Of a stretch of DNA of 64,000 nt, positions 47,332 through 60,263 are shown in pieces; the first letter of the stretch is position 1; each line of letters begins with the position of its first letter. The stretch spans positions 4,037,001 to 4,101,000 of the forward strand of contig JACCIC010000003.1 in the NCBI GenBank assembly GCA_018907035.1, written 5' to 3'. The notes under the pieces were generated by a model. That model was not told the DNA's origin, did not search any database, and was given only the letters and a program-made list of their open reading frames with translations. The DNA comes from Sycobia sp. Sy_11 (taxonomy: Eukaryota; Arthropoda; Insecta; Hymenoptera; Epichrysomallidae). Made by a program: the position numbers and the translations under genes.

Positions 47332-48079
47332 TGACGTCTACAGTAGTAGTCGGACGGAATTGTGAAAGTATGGCGATTGCTCGGGTGGAGTACTCGTATC
47401 GCGTAAGCTTAGTAGGATAAGGTATACATCCAGCGTACTAGTTGGAAAAACGCAGATTTCAGCTTGCAGGTCTAAATATTTGTTGCTTGGCATATAAACG
47501 ACTTCATAAAATCTACAGCCAAGCCAGTTAAATTCGAATAAAATTTATTATTGATTCCTTTCCTTCGAGGACTCCTGACGAAAATAGAATATCTTGCTCA
47601 ATCTTAGTTCAATTATTTTGTTTTTAAATTCAACAATTTATTTGCATCGTAAATATAATATTTGTAACCAATATTTCGTAATTTTCTGAAATATCATATA
47701 AATTAACCTTATTTTTCCTCGATAAGAATAATTCAGAAGCTCGACAATTTAAATACGTAACAATTGAAATACGATAAATTTAATGTACGTATGTTAAAGT
47801 ATAGTCCTTTCAAGGACTGATAAATCGTATAATGCATTTATTTTATTACTCAAAGAGAAAAATATAGCAAAACATTTTATATATACTGAAATTGTATAGA
47901 TATGCGATACTGTCGAGATCATTATCAGTTTCCGTTGCTTTCTTTGAAAATGATTGTCGATAATAATTGTCAAGGCTTCGATCGATACCTTCCCCGATGC
48001 TGTGCAGCTGCATAAAGAAAGGAACAATCGACGACGACAGCTCTCGATCGCAAAGTACTCGTGGCACGAGGACCTCGCA
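47331..48079. other. AT-rich stretch, nothing recognised
   Basis: No convincing gene; frames of 86-96 codons at 47794-48106 overlap each other on the minus strand. Confidence 0.55.
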
Positions 48080-48800
48080 ACCAAGTATGTAACAAAGCAC
48101 CTCCACGGTTTTCTCGCCCGAGAAAACTTTGTAATATCCGCGTAAAATTCACTCGGCCCGTATCCCCTCGCCGCCCCCTTTCAATACGCGCCCGAGCACA
48201 TAATAGCGCGACTAATTTCCCCGGGGAGTACGAAATCCGGGACTCGGGCCCGCCTCGTCACTCAGCCGTCGCGCGAGCGACATATATTATCGAGACCGAG
48301 CCGATCTCCAAGCGAACCGGGACAGGCCGCGCGCGACCAAGGGCGAGAGGGTCGCGGAGAGGGGGGGGGTGGGTCGGTGTGGCTTCCGACGCGCATCGGG
48401 ACTCGTTCCGGATAAGGCCGCGTCGAATCGGCGCGACGCGAGACGTAGCGCGAATTTACACGAGCGGAGGAGATATGAGTATAATGCCGATGGTGGGTAG
48501 TAGCGCGGCTGGATGTTTTTGTATGTATAATATACGCGCAGATGCACCGGAGCCGTTCGAGGCTTGCCCGGGGATTCGCATAATTCACGCGGATTTCGTT
48601 TTTTTTTTCTTCTTTGCTCTCTCTCTCTTCATCTTTTTTCTTTTTCGTTCTTCTTCCTTATCTGGTCGTAGGCGTCAGGAGGGGGCATTATTGCGCCGAA
48701 ACGAGCAAATGAAGAAGTTAAGCCATCGAACGGACGTAGGTATTTATATAGCGGAGGAGAGAGGGCTTAACGTGGCGATAGTTAACGGTTCCGCGGATGT
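48080..48800. promoter_or_regulatory. CpG-rich island
   Basis: CpG-dense, with GGGGGGGGG near 48361. The 248-codon plus-strand frame is Arg/Pro-rich and contains a poly-Phe run translated from T-rich DNA (48600-48620); it is overlapped by 86- and 108-codon minus-strand frames. Judged non-coding. Confidence 0.35.
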
Positions 48801-48855
48801 GTTATAATCGATGAGGATTCGCAATGTCCTGGCAGTAGTTGAGCGTGATGCGCAA

Positions 48856-48857
<2 letters not shown>

Positions 48858-48906
<49 letters not shown>
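48858..48906. repeat. (TA)n microsatellite
   Basis: 49 bp of alternating A and T on the right border of a CpG-rich island. Confidence 0.97.
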
Positions 48907-48909
<3 letters not shown>

Positions 48910-51099
48910 GAGTGTACTGGACGTGCAAAGGTGTCGAGTTGATAAAAAGTATTGAAAAATGAGTCCGAGAAATCGTCAAGCTGCGTTCACATTAGACTAT
49001 ATATGGATTGATCGATGAAAAATTATCGCGATGCAGATTGGTAGTCCGATTAAGGAGTATTGACGTTGATATGACGCTCCGGAGAAAAGTTGCAATCTGA
49101 CCAGTTCCCTCCCCACGCCCCTCCCCCAGGATTCACTGCAAGAATAAAGAAAACAGGCTAGCAAATACTCGTAGCTGTACATTTTATATCTCTAAATATA
49201 TTCTAAACTTTCTATTTTGATTGGCGTATAAATTGTACAATTTTCCTCGGCTATATTTATATTCTAGAAATCCAATTGTATTTATGAAAATGTTCACATT
49301 TCAATTTGGAAAATTGAGAACTAACAAGTACATGATTAAAGTTAAAAGAATATGAAAACTTTTCCTAAACATTCATTTTTTCAATAATAACATTGAGTTG
49401 AACAAAATGAGATTTCGGAGATGAAAAAAAAAGTAAAATTTCAAAAATCTCCTTTTAATTCATTTCACTCAAAAAGATTTAACAAAATTGATAAGAAATG
49501 AAGAATTTTTAATATTTTAATATTAATGTACAAAAGGGTTTTGTGATATGACTATATCATTTTCTGAGATTAATAGAAGTATCCTTAAATCATTAAACGT
49601 GATAATATGAATTTATGTAAATATTATTTTATTGATATGTACACCATTCATCTTAGAATTCGTTGGTATATGTCCAATCAAATATAAACGTAGAAACTCG
49701 AAATTTTAATTGAAAAATAAAAATATATTCATATAAAATTTTTAGAATCTTGAAAATATAATTAGCATTAAAATTGAATTCACAAATTAATATTTAAATT
49801 AAATTCATATTGTGCTGTGCCATTCTCTTCATTCTGTTAATATCAAAATCATTACAAGACATACAATTACGCATTCTGAATATTGAATTTTCTGATGAAG
49901 TAGCTACACTATTCTTTATCATGGACCATTAATGATGAATTATTTAAAAGGGTTGAAATGTATTGCGATTAGATAATAACTGAATTTTATTATATATCAC
50001 GGCAAAGCCTAGTCAGTATTTTAAAAGTATGAGAATGATTTCTTGCCGTTGTAATTTGGATCACAGTTGATTGAAAGTCTCGATTAGTGATCGATTTATT
50101 GTCTCTATTAGTAACTATAACACAGCTATCCGACAGGTTCAACGATAAAAAAAAATGCTATCTTGACAGAAAGGACGATTTTGTATACATATTTAATTTA
50201 GATTATATTTCCTTGGAAGATTTCTCAAATAAACCTTTTCTCGGCCTTCAAAGATATACGTTTTTTTTTGCATACGTCGTATCAAATCTATATCTGTAGT
50301 AGCAAAATTTATTCTTAATGTAAATGTGTAGATATTAGTTATCCTATCTGAAGTGATATTGCCTACGCTACGATCTTCAATTTAGTTACATTAATACAGT
50401 AATAACCGCGAACTATCAGCAGTAAGTAACTTCAATTAGTTTGCATCTCGATTAATAAAATTTCGTTTTAATATATATATTGAGCCACTTTTTTAATTAA
50501 TTTAATATGTCAGTTACATTTGAATATTTCTTAAAAACTTTCTTTATTAAAAATAATTCAGGTATATATTTTTTAAAATTTTTAAATGAAAATACGTGGC
50601 ATATTCAGTTAGTAGGATGTATGCTAAAAATATATATTAGATCTTACTATGATTATAAAGTAATAAATCATTTAGGTGAGAATCTGAAGAAGTGCAGTCA
50701 CGCTTTTTTCTATACATTACTTAGATATTTACAAGCTGCACTTATGAATCTGCTTTGTCACGGCGAGTTTTAAGAAAAGAGAACTAAAAGATCGGATTAT
50801 TTCAACGTAAAAATACCACCTGTGCCCGCTGTCCGTGTCAGAACTAGAATTTCGGCGATCCTTATCGCGTAGTTCAGACGGGATGAAGCAGCTAAAAGTT
50901 CAGATGACTCTGGTCGAACGTAAATTCTTCATAGACAATTAATCAAACGCATTCATCTCGTCACTCGTTGTTCATTCCGATGCCCTACCTCGTCCGTCGG
51001 ATTGGATGCATTTCTTTTATCTTACAGTGTTGCATGAAAAAAAATAAAGATTAATACATTACTAATATTAATATTAGGACAGTCTGACTGTCATTATAA
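48907..51099. other. AT-rich stretch, nothing recognised
   Basis: Long AT-rich region; frames at 50087 (70 codons) and 50507 (88 codons) have no recognisable motif. Confidence 0.55.
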
Positions 51100-51181
51100 T
51101 TTTAATTTAATTTTTAATTTAATTTTTATTTTTAATTTTTATTTTATTTTTATTTATTTTTATTTTTATTTTTTATTTTTA
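51100..51181. repeat. Degenerate (TTTTTA)n array
   Basis: About 80 bp built from TTTTA, TTTTTA and TTTAA units in drifting register; an AT-rich minisatellite-like tract. Confidence 0.85.
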
Positions 51182-51359
51182 GATTGAATTGATTGGACTG
51201 TAAGACCAATAAAAAAATATTTATTAATTAATACATTACTCATATATTTTTATAAGGGAATAAAGCAAAGAAGACTCTTTATTTTTCGAATAAATTATAA
51301 TTTATATGCAACAATGTCTACATCGGTATTTTTCTCAATTGATACTTTTAACCTATATA

Positions 51360-51840
51360 AATCTGTCGTAGCCGCCGACTCCAATGCACTCGAAACAGCC
51401 TCTCCTCGCCCCGAAATTCCCTAACGAACCGCGAACTACGTGCGCGCGAACCGTAACGAAAAGAAAACGAACGAAAGAATGAGAAAAGAAAGAAAGCAAA
51501 AGAAGTAGGAAGAGAAACTAAGCAACTAAATCTTACATCACACGTGCCCTCGTCCCCGTTCGTCCTCGCTCCCAGGACGTTTCGAGCCACCACTGCGCCT
51601 GCTTTCTCTTTCTATTTCTGCCGCTCGGGCATCCCTCGCGTCCAGGCGTATCCGGAGAATTCGAAAAGAAGGATCGACTTATTTGCGAAGCGGTGTGCCC
51701 GCGCTTAGCACACCGCCCCTTTCTCTCCCCCTTCCACAATTGTACTTCGCAAAAACGAAAGAGCGAAACTAAAGAGTGGGTGCGGTGCGCGGTATTACGC
51801 ACCGAAAATGATGGCGTGGCGATTTAAGATACACCTCCCT
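51360..51840. promoter_or_regulatory. CpG-rich islet
   Basis: GC-richer DNA with purine-rich GAAAAGAAAGAAAGCAAAAG near 51480-51510, bordered on the right by (CT)n. Minus-strand frames of 81 and 89 codons are Arg/Ser/Phe-rich and compositional. Confidence 0.3.
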
Positions 51841-51841
51841 C

Positions 51842-51849
<8 letters not shown>

Positions 51850-51876
<27 letters not shown>
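51850..51876. repeat. (CT)n microsatellite
   Basis: About 27 bp of CT. Confidence 0.95.
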
Positions 51877-51881
<5 letters not shown>

Positions 51882-52479
51882 GCCGCTTACGTTGACCAAT
51901 TTTACGCAGATTGGATTTTAATTTAAAAATTACATTCGCGATGGCTTTAAAACGAGTGGAAAGTCCCTGATGGTGTTATTACAGTATATTCTGTTTTTGT
52001 ATATGATTGAGCCTTAACATTAAGTCGCATTATCGAGAGACGATATAAATGTAATGGTGAATCATGTGATTTCAATGAAGGTAAATTGATTAGTAATATA
52101 ATATAGTGGTTTGATTATTCTTCATTATCTAAATCTGCATGTAATCAGAGACATCAGTAGTTGAAAGTGTCATAATACAATCGTCAATATTTTTGATATA
52201 GAGAAGAAAAAGGAAATAGCTATTAAAAAGGAATTTCAATTTTTACTCTTATGAAAGTATTTGAAACAATAAGAAAATGTATTTAAAAAATGGAAGATGA
52301 TTGTTTCTTAAAAAATATCCCACAACTTCGATCACATCAGAAACTATGATATATCCATTGCCTCCGTGTCTTATACTACTTTATACTACATCAACGTACC
52401 TACATCCGACTGTCACGCATATACGACAGTCCCATTAACCCCCACCTTTACAAATCTAATCCAATCTCTAACGTATAAA
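51877..52479. other. AT-rich stretch, nothing recognised
   Basis: No gene or transposon recognised. Confidence 0.6.
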
Positions 52480-52559
52480 TTATTTCCCCGGGGAACACCT
52501 CTTGCCGCTTCGACCGCATACTATATAATCTCCGAATAAAAAAAAAAAAAGAATAAAAA

Positions 52560-52823
52560 AAAGGAACCGAAAAAAGCCCTTTTCTTCTCGAACCGCGCGC
52601 GGTCCGGAGAAACGCCATTCCTCGTCTATATACATATATCTACCGCGACAGAAACCAAGCAAAAGGAAACTTACCGTGCGCGCGTGCTTACGTGGAGGGA
52701 GCGGGGGACAAGAGGAGCGGGGTCGAGGAAAAAATGCCGATCCGACAGGTATTATTATCGCAGGAGGAGAGGGGGTCGGCCGTACGACCGAGCCCGATGC
52801 ACTCTCGGGGCCAGTCGCCGCAA

Positions 52824-52863
<40 letters not shown>

Positions 52864-53560
52864 CGCGCGCTTACGTATAGGGGAGGCCACGCGCGCGCTC
52901 GCGTGGGCGGGCCACGCGACCGAACGGGTTCCGCCGACTGCCGGGCTGTGCCCCACCTTCCTTCGCGGCTCGTGGCGGCTTTCTCTCGATCCCAGGCTTA
53001 CATTTGTGAATGTGTATGCGTGTGCGCAAGAGGAACCGACGGAGTCCCGCGCTGCTCGTTGCAGTCGTATTGCGCGGCGAGTGCTGCGCCCCCTTGGTAT
53101 GTTCAGGGGCCCGGCGCGACCGTCAAAAACGGAGAAAGGGAAGGGGAGAGCGACGACGTCGTATCTGTACAGTAGATGACAGGGCACTGCTGTGCGTACG
53201 CGAGGCTTCAAGACGCGCGCCGCGGGCAGGAGGTGTTGCAAGGCGCGAGCGATAAGTTCGCACGGAGAGAAGGCGTTAGGTCGATGTGCAATGCCCGCCG
53301 AAGGCGATAGGAGGGCGGGGAATTGCTGCAATTGCCCCCTCGTGATTAAAAGCGCCGCGGCGTCCGTCGTTGCGGTCGAGTACTGTATGGAGTAGTTGGG
53401 TCGATGACGATCCCGGAGCGATCGCAGACGCAGGGGTGCTCGAGATGGGACAACGAACCTCGACGTTTCTTTTTGTTAAAATGAGGTGTGTCCCAATTGT
53501 GCCCAGGCGCGGACCTTGCGGGAATTTATTCGCCCTGCTACTCTCGAAACTAGATTAGGT
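52560..53560. promoter_or_regulatory. Largest CpG-rich island
   Basis: About 1 kb of CpG-dense DNA, preceded by A-runs (52537-52562) and containing (CT)n. The 283-codon minus-strand frame (52480-53331) and 160-codon plus-strand frames mutually overlap, share the CT repeat as ERERER or SLSLSL, and are Arg/Pro-rich, so none is accepted. It could be a promoter or 5' exon region. GTACGCGAGGC and GGCGAGTG words occur, but no convincing exon structure. Confidence 0.35.
52829..52862. repeat. (CT)n microsatellite
   Basis: About 34 bp of CT with one TTT interruption, inside a CpG-rich island. Confidence 0.95.
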
Positions 53561-56500
53561 AATGGTTATATACCAGAAGCTGCTTTTGTCATATAGAGCT
53601 GCCTTTTACAGAACAGCATATACACTAAGAGAATAGTTTATAACAGACGATGTATTCGGTGGTACATTTCAGCACCAAAAATCATTTTCTTTCTTTACGC
53701 CGCCAGTTCGACTGGTTTCTGATTTATTCAGTGTGCAAGTTGGCGCTTTTACAGTTAAGAACCACCTGGTACGGTTTTATTGATGGAGAACTTCGAGTGT
53801 TATACGCGGAACGACAGAGCTGCAAGAAACCTTTTTATTTTCGAAGATGGTCCTATACACTGCACACGGTTATTCCGCCATATATTCGATTTTTTTTCAA
53901 TTTACTTATATCACGACGTGTAACTACATTAATTTTTATTTTTCTAAATATCTAATTTAACGAATTTTTGCAGTCACTTGACGAATTCAGATACATTTAG
54001 TAAAGGAAATAATCACTAAGTAATAAGAATATTAGATAATAAATTACAATTTATTCTGTACAAGGAGCATGGCCGTTATACGAACCGCTCTGCATTATAC
54101 TTTTAAACATTCATTTGTAATTAAGTTTGTTTTATACTGAATTTCTGGATGCATGTTGCACTGGAAAGGCATTTATGCACCATTACATCTCATGTACTAA
54201 ATCCAGAAGTTCTCTATTTGTCGACAGATTTGGTGCCTCGATAGTTTAAAATTATTGTTAGTAAATTCCCTAAGGTGCCTCCCTATATATATATAATGTT
54301 TTTCCAGTGTTTATACTAACAATTCATATTAAAAAATTCTAAATATAAAAAATGGTTTAATGCTGAGATTAATGCGGTTATGTGCTACATTGTAAATGTA
54401 TGCAGCTCTATATGAGGTGTGGCATATTTGCATAACCACGGAAATTTCGAACGTTGGGATTAGCTATATTGGTATCATCTATTTTAGACGTCAAGAATAA
54501 AGATGAATGAATTTTAATAAAATTTGTGACACACTGATCGGGCACTCCTTGCTAATCATTAAATACCAAACATACAAAGTAACGGATCGATTCATCTATT
54601 CTTCATTTCAATGTTAAAGTCAGCATATCATCGAAAAAAAGTTTCTGTTAATTTTAAAATAATATGAAAAAAATTGAATTTATTATAAATGACGATATTA
54701 ATGGTTAGAACTGCGGTTAGTACAATTAAATCTCATATTTTGTTTACGAATTAACTTGATATTCCGGTAACATAATGCGGTTATCTAGAACCACAATTTG
54801 CATTTGCAAGATAATCAGGAAATGGAGAGGTTACTTAATTAAAGTTGACCAATTAACTTTATAGAATTAATAATAATAATAATGCATATATATTTAAGAG
54901 TCTATATTTTCTGTGACAATATGACGTGGGCAATGCGTATCTTCTCTTCTATATGTGGTTACTCATGAGTTATTGAATATTTTTCCTGGCGTCACTTCTG
55001 GTTATAACAGCCTCATTATATGATAAGAATGATAGTAAATAATTTTAATAAATTTTATTATTTATTTCAAAAAGGGACTTACTTAATCATTAGAGGAAGT
55101 AATAATAAATAATGGCATTTGGCTTGATTGATCCGTTTCTTTATCACAATTTCGAATAATATAACCATAATTTTCTTAAGAATTATAACTGTTCAAGTAA
55201 TAATAAATGTATCGAATATTATGCATTTATTCTTATACGATATAAAAAATACATTTAATTAGTAAGTTATTTTTTTCATTACTTAGAACATTATTATAAA
55301 TCATGCATCATTACTGAAGAAAATATAAATAGCGTATTGTTTTTGAACAGTAAACATTGAATAATAGTGGATGTTAATGTAAGAGGTTTTAGGTTAAGAT
55401 AAGATTTGTTGCTTATAAAATAGAAATTTGCTGTATTTTTAGGAAACAATTTAATTGAATCACATTTTCGTTCAAATTCTAAAGCTATATACACCTATAG
55501 CACATAATGACTTCTGCGAAGTGCATACTTACGTACATAAAACTTATGGGACAGGGAAAACAATGCAAGACTATTGTAATCAAATATCTATCATGCATTT
55601 TTATGTAATTACCTTCATCCAACAGTATATGGAGAAGCTTAACGCCAGTAATATTTCAAGCGCGGTATACCCTGTACCATTCTTCTAATCATTTTATGAC
55701 GCATTCTGAACAACGTGAAATTTCATGTTACGAAAAATTTTAATTAACTATCCAATTTCTTATTCTGTCATATTTGTAATAATCTGAAATATTAAAATTG
55801 AAATAATCTGAAAAAATACTTGATCGTGTAATTTATAACTATGTACTATAACTTACTTTGCTTTTATAAACTAAAAGATTCAATAGAACTCAAAAAAAAA
55901 TTCATGTTGTCGCTTAAGACGTAAGAAATATTCTTAAAAATTAAATATAACATAAAGTATTATTACACATCAATGAGTTTGTGATTTCTAGTCTATAAGA
56001 AATATTGACTAAAGGCTCTATAGATGCATATCACATTGATATAATCAAATAAAAGTATTTTTAAGCTTCTCTGCCTTTCAAATAATCTAAGCTGCATAGA
56101 ATCCTGTCCCTGATCTCTGTATGATAAATAAGCGTATTTTCTACAGTCTCAAAGGAGCGCGTGAATATGAAAAAAATGCATATCTCATTAGATTAAAATT
56201 CTCGGCGAACCGTTCATTGGGCGGACACTATCTAGGCAGATTCCTTAAATACATGGTTCCCTGAGCTAAAATTCGAATTAGCAATGATCAAAAAATGAGC
56301 ATGAGTCAAGATCCGAAATTTATAATCCGTCCGCGTAATCTCCGATCGGAATTTTTGTTGATTTCTAGGGATCCTTTTTGTATCGATAGGATTACTGTGA
56401 CGTGGCGTTGCTACTGAAAAATCCACCCCTTCGTTGGATTATCACTAATCACCTGCCAACGTTTTTTGGTCAAGCTCGAAGATCCTTAATAATAAGGCGA

Positions 56501-56567
56501 TCTTATTCTCGCTAAAGTGGCGAGAGGAAGAATAAAACGGAGATGAACACGAATAAGAGACAGAGGC
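53561..56567. other. AT-rich stretch, nothing recognised
   Basis: Three kilobases of mostly AT-rich DNA. A 101-codon plus-strand frame (53650-53955) has mixed composition without a recognised domain. A TAATAATAATAATAATG run lies near 54868. No transposon recognised. Confidence 0.5.
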
Positions 56568-56599
56568 AGAGAGAGAGAAAGAAAGAGAGAGCGAGAGAG

Positions 56600-56640
<41 letters not shown>

Positions 56641-56664
56641 AAGAGAGACAAAGAGAAAAAGAGG
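56568..56664. repeat. Purine-rich (GA)n tract
   Basis: Nearly 100 bp of purines on the plus strand with pure (GA)n at about 56602-56635. A few C interruptions (GCGAGAGAGAGCGAGAG). Confidence 0.93.
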
Positions 56665-57239
56665 GACTTTAAAATTTAGTACAGACAGGTTATTAAGATT
56701 CCTTCTCGGGTGTTCTTTGATACCGTCAGTGCGGCTCGGTTAGAATCTTTATTGGGCTCGAGACGCCTTTGCGTATCTATATCTGTTTCTGCATGTAGCC
56801 CGTACACTACGAGATAGGGGCGCGATAACGAAGTTAAACGTTATTGTAACGTAAACAATCTCGGTTAGTTGCAAGGATAACGCCGCTGCCAGGGCCGCTT
56901 CGGACTCGCGAGCCGTAGGTCGCGGTCACCATTTATATAGAAGGGCGGTTAATTTCATTCCTTGCCTCCCACTATTTTATTTAAAGCGCGTAATTGAAAA
57001 TTATTCACCAGCTTGATTCACCGCTATCATAGATGTTTATTGAGTCCGCGATTGCTAATTGCAAAATTGCAAAACGGTAAAGCTGGTAATGTTTTGTATT
57101 TTCTCGTTCAACTGCTGCTTTCGAGATATTACTTAATGTTAATTAAGGTCATTATTTAAAAATCCGAAACGGTTTAAATTGAAAATATTAAAATTGTAAA
57201 TATATATTAATGATTTTCATATGAACTAGTTACTAAAAT
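56665..57239. other. Small CpG-rich patch, then AT-rich
   Basis: GC-rich at 56800-56940 (CGCTGCCAGGGCCGCTTCGG), AT-rich after. No gene recognised. Confidence 0.45.
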
Positions 57240-57457
57240 TGTATGTCGAGGGCCGACTGAGCAGGAATATAATTTTATTTGTTCTTAATACATATCAAAC
57301 TTTATTAACATAATAAGAAACAATAAGCAAAATTAATAACTAATAATTCAATTCATTAACTGAAATATCCAATATAGGAACACTCAAGAGAAGGTCTAAC
57401 GCTACGGGTCGCGCAGACCTATTTATAAAGAAGAACATAAATCAAAATACCACCGCA
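57240..57457 (-). mobile_element. Possible solo or 3' LTR
   Basis: Read on the minus strand this 218-bp segment begins TGCGGTGG, has TATAAATAG (plus 57419-57427) near its start, two AATAAA signals about 120-150 bp later (plus 57301-57306 and 57274-57279) and ends CTCGACATACA. That order (TG, TATA box, poly(A) signal, CA) is what an LTR shows. A purine-rich stretch (AGCAGGGGAGAACGGAA) precedes it, as a polypurine tract would. No second LTR copy or target-site duplication was found, so this is tentative. Confidence 0.35.
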
Positions 57458-57516
57458 AATTCCGTTCTCCCCTGCTGTCCGCTTTCCAGCTTCATGTTCT
57501 TTCTCTTGGTACGGCT

Positions 57517-57762
57517 TTAAGTATGGTCATATAAGTTAGCTTGATTTCCAACTTTGCGATTTTTGTACCACATGATCCATTCAAGGATCCGATTTAATCT
57601 GAAAAAGTAATCAATAGCTGTAGATAATGATAGCTCTTGATTGGTGGATTGTCCATCGTTACGAGCGAAATTATGAAGAATATATTCGGATATTTGCACG
57701 AATGGCATATCATTGCCAGCGATCGAAATAATTACGAGTTACATCTACACACACACACATAC

Positions 57763-57815
<53 letters not shown>

Positions 57816-58380
57816 CTGACGTAAAATCGAGAGCGGATACTGTGCACATCGGTTGTTCAAACGGATCGGAGATAACTGTTGTTGATATGCACGCAATCGA
57901 TAGGATTTGCAGGGCCTTCTTCCTTCTAGCTCATACAAGTACCTAATAAGAAGAAGGTCTGGGTGAAGGTATTGGTCGCTCTCATATACGACTTGATATT
58001 CATGAAGCGGTTTGTCTGATGAAGCGGTAAAATCTGATTATCAGTCTGAAATAGTTGTTTGACCGAAGGAATGGTACCAGTTACGACGCCATATAAAATT
58101 GATTTAAGGAGTATCATTTGAATCGTTTGTAACTGGAGTGTAAGCTTCCAGGTTGTAGCTGGAAAATGAAACAACTCATACAGAATAAAGAAGAATATTT
58201 CCAAAAAGGCTAACACAGTACCTATCTGTTAAATTGTGACGACCTGAATATTCAGTAGATTTGTGTCCTTAGACCACACATAAAAACAACTTACGATCTC
58301 TTCAATATTGTTATCAATGGCGGAAATACTCAATCTCAACGTCAGCATTCTTTTCTGCAGTATATGACAATTCTATATTA
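57517..58380 (-). pseudogene. Coding-like block of unknown identity next to possible LTR
   Basis: Minus-strand frames here look more protein-like than the surroundings. From about 58370 one frame contains LQKRMLTLRLSISAIDNNIE, then GTVLAFLEIFFFILYELF, then PLHQTNRFMNIKSYMRATNT, interrupted by three stops in about 190 codons. A second frame at 58100-57820 contains LHEYQVVYESDQYLHPDLLL. After a (TA)n array a third frame (57708-57517) contains MPFVQISEYILHNFARNDGQ and LSLSTAIDYFFRLNRILEW. Position just upstream of an LTR-like segment would suit the last gene of an LTR retroelement, but I could not identify a family. It may instead be an old host pseudogene. Confidence 0.35.
57766..57814. repeat. 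(CA)n and (TA)n microsatellite
   Basis: ACACACACACAC just left (about 57746-57759), then 49 bp of alternating A and T. Confidence 0.96.
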
Positions 58381-60033
58381 AAAGTCGCTCCCAATATCTG
58401 AATCGTAAATATACATATACATATATATTTGTTCTTTAAATGCTATTTCTCTTAACATTGGAGCAAAGGCAAGTTTTAATTATTTAAGTGGACACAACAT
58501 CTTTACATTACAAAATTAAAAAAAAAGGATTTCAACTATAAATATTATATATAAAAGAATTTAAGATAAAGTAGTTAAGCAAAAAGTGAAAAGCCATTGT
58601 GGAGACAGCCCTCCAAAGTACTTGTACAACTACTTTACATGTTTCAGGGTTCTGTTAATATATGTAACAATAATTATATATTCATATTGTATATTGTATA
58701 AAAATTTTATAGTAGCTTATGATATACACAAAAAATTTTATTATATTTTTTTGTTAGTAGAGTTAATGTAATATTATAAGAAAATATTATTGTTGAGTAT
58801 CCGACTATATCATATTATATGATCATATATCATATTCCATATTATATGATTCTCTAAAATGTTTTAATCGAATTAAAACTGAAAAATCCAAAGATATAAA
58901 TTACAAAAACAACATCTGTATATGTAGATGTAGTGAAATTGTGCAGTTGTTGTTATTTGTATTCTTTCTATTATATTAATTATTATTAATTATGTTTCAC
59001 TACGTTTATAACAATTATTTCATTATTATATTATATTTTAATGTGTTCGTCTTTGAAAATATTTTTTGCGAATGATTTCAATATGTTTTGCATAAGTCAC
59101 GGATAAAACCATAAAAGATCCTATTTATTATTTATAAAAAGACCTTACTTAATAATTCATTCTTCAGACAGGGACAATAGATCTACCTATATCAATAAAA
59201 GTAATTTACTTTTAGTAGATGAGGCATGGTCAGAATTAAAATTCATGAAATATGTCCAGAATATGTATCTTTATAAAACCAATCAAACCAAATTATTTCA
59301 TTCGATTTTATAATCACTTTAATGTGAAGAAAGTTAACAAGACCCCATACGTTATCTTAATGCCCGGAACGTGCAAATCAGCACGTTTGTCCAACACCAA
59401 TTTATAATAAAGTAGAAGAACCAATGGGATGAAGAGAAAGTTCGACGTATATAATTGACAACGTCAGCGCGTCAGGAATCAATGACTCATGCGGGCTACT
59501 TGGTAATCTATTGAGAATAGGTAAAAACTCGTATATTACAAATGTATTCCGTAAATCTATTGGATGTTAGAATTAATATACAAGATCCAATCTTTTTAGT
59601 TGCTGGGAGTTCTATTATATTTTATGATTGATAGCATAACGTCCCTTCAATTTTTTAACATATTTATTAAAAACTATATATATGCAACGTCAGTCGTCCT
59701 AATATTTAAAGGGCGTATGTGTACCTTCAGTGGTAAAAACTTTATGATTCTTTATATTCGGTGACAGGAAGGAGTAAGTGACTACGTATTTAGAAATAAG
59801 GCGAAATCTGCAAATTAACCATATAAGTAACTCAAAGCCACAGTTGCCGTATATATAATCAAAAATGTGCATCTAGTTGTTTGGAACCAAAAACTTTCTG
59901 GAATTATAAGCGTAGGGCATGAGAATTGAAAAATTTTATGATAGGATTAGTTTATTGACGTCTATATTTGCAATCGCTTATATACGCAACGACTGGAAGA
60001 TGGCTCTAAGTTGATACAAGGTGGCATTTGCAG
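58381..60033. other. AT-rich stretch, nothing recognised
   Basis: AT-rich. A palindromic patch ATCATATTATATGAT recurs around 58808-58850. No gene recognised. Confidence 0.55.
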
Positions 60034-60263
60034 TTCCACGATGGTTCGATGGCCAGAACGAAGGACTAGTAAGTCGGTTTCGGGAATTCTATGCTTTTCA
60101 ACAAGCAGACTGATGCAAGTACCACCATAAAAATTGGCATATGCTTTGTTTGGTAAAATTGTAATTTAGAAAAATACAATTTTAAAATTGCATTGTGGAT
60201 CTCCATCGTTGATTAGCCCTGCTATGTCAGAGTATAAAGAAGCAACATTACATTCCTATAAAA
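60034..60263 (+). mobile_element. Old diverged SINE copy
   Basis: Aligns along its length with the SINE at 21777-21990. The head CACGATGGTTCGATGGCCAG / AACGAAGGACTAGTAAGTCGG corresponds to CTACGATGGCTCGATCGCTAG / AGCGAAGGACTACTAACTCGG. The middle ATGCTTTGTTT and the tail CTCCATCGTTGATTAGC...AAGAAGCAACATTA also correspond. The B box is lost (CGGGAATTCTATG). About 35 extra AT-rich bases follow CTTTGTTT. There is no clear poly(A) tail or target-site duplication. It is an ancient copy, so the family has been active over a long period. Confidence 0.82.

Noticed and set aside
48061..48807. 248-codon plus-strand open frame
   Set aside because: CpG-island composition with a poly-Phe run from a T tract; overlapped by other long frames on the minus strand.
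52480..53331. 283-codon minus-strand open frame, the longest in the window
   Set aside because: It runs through a CT/GA microsatellite as ERERERERE, is Arg/Pro-rich CpG-island translation, and overlaps three open frames on the other strand; no domain.
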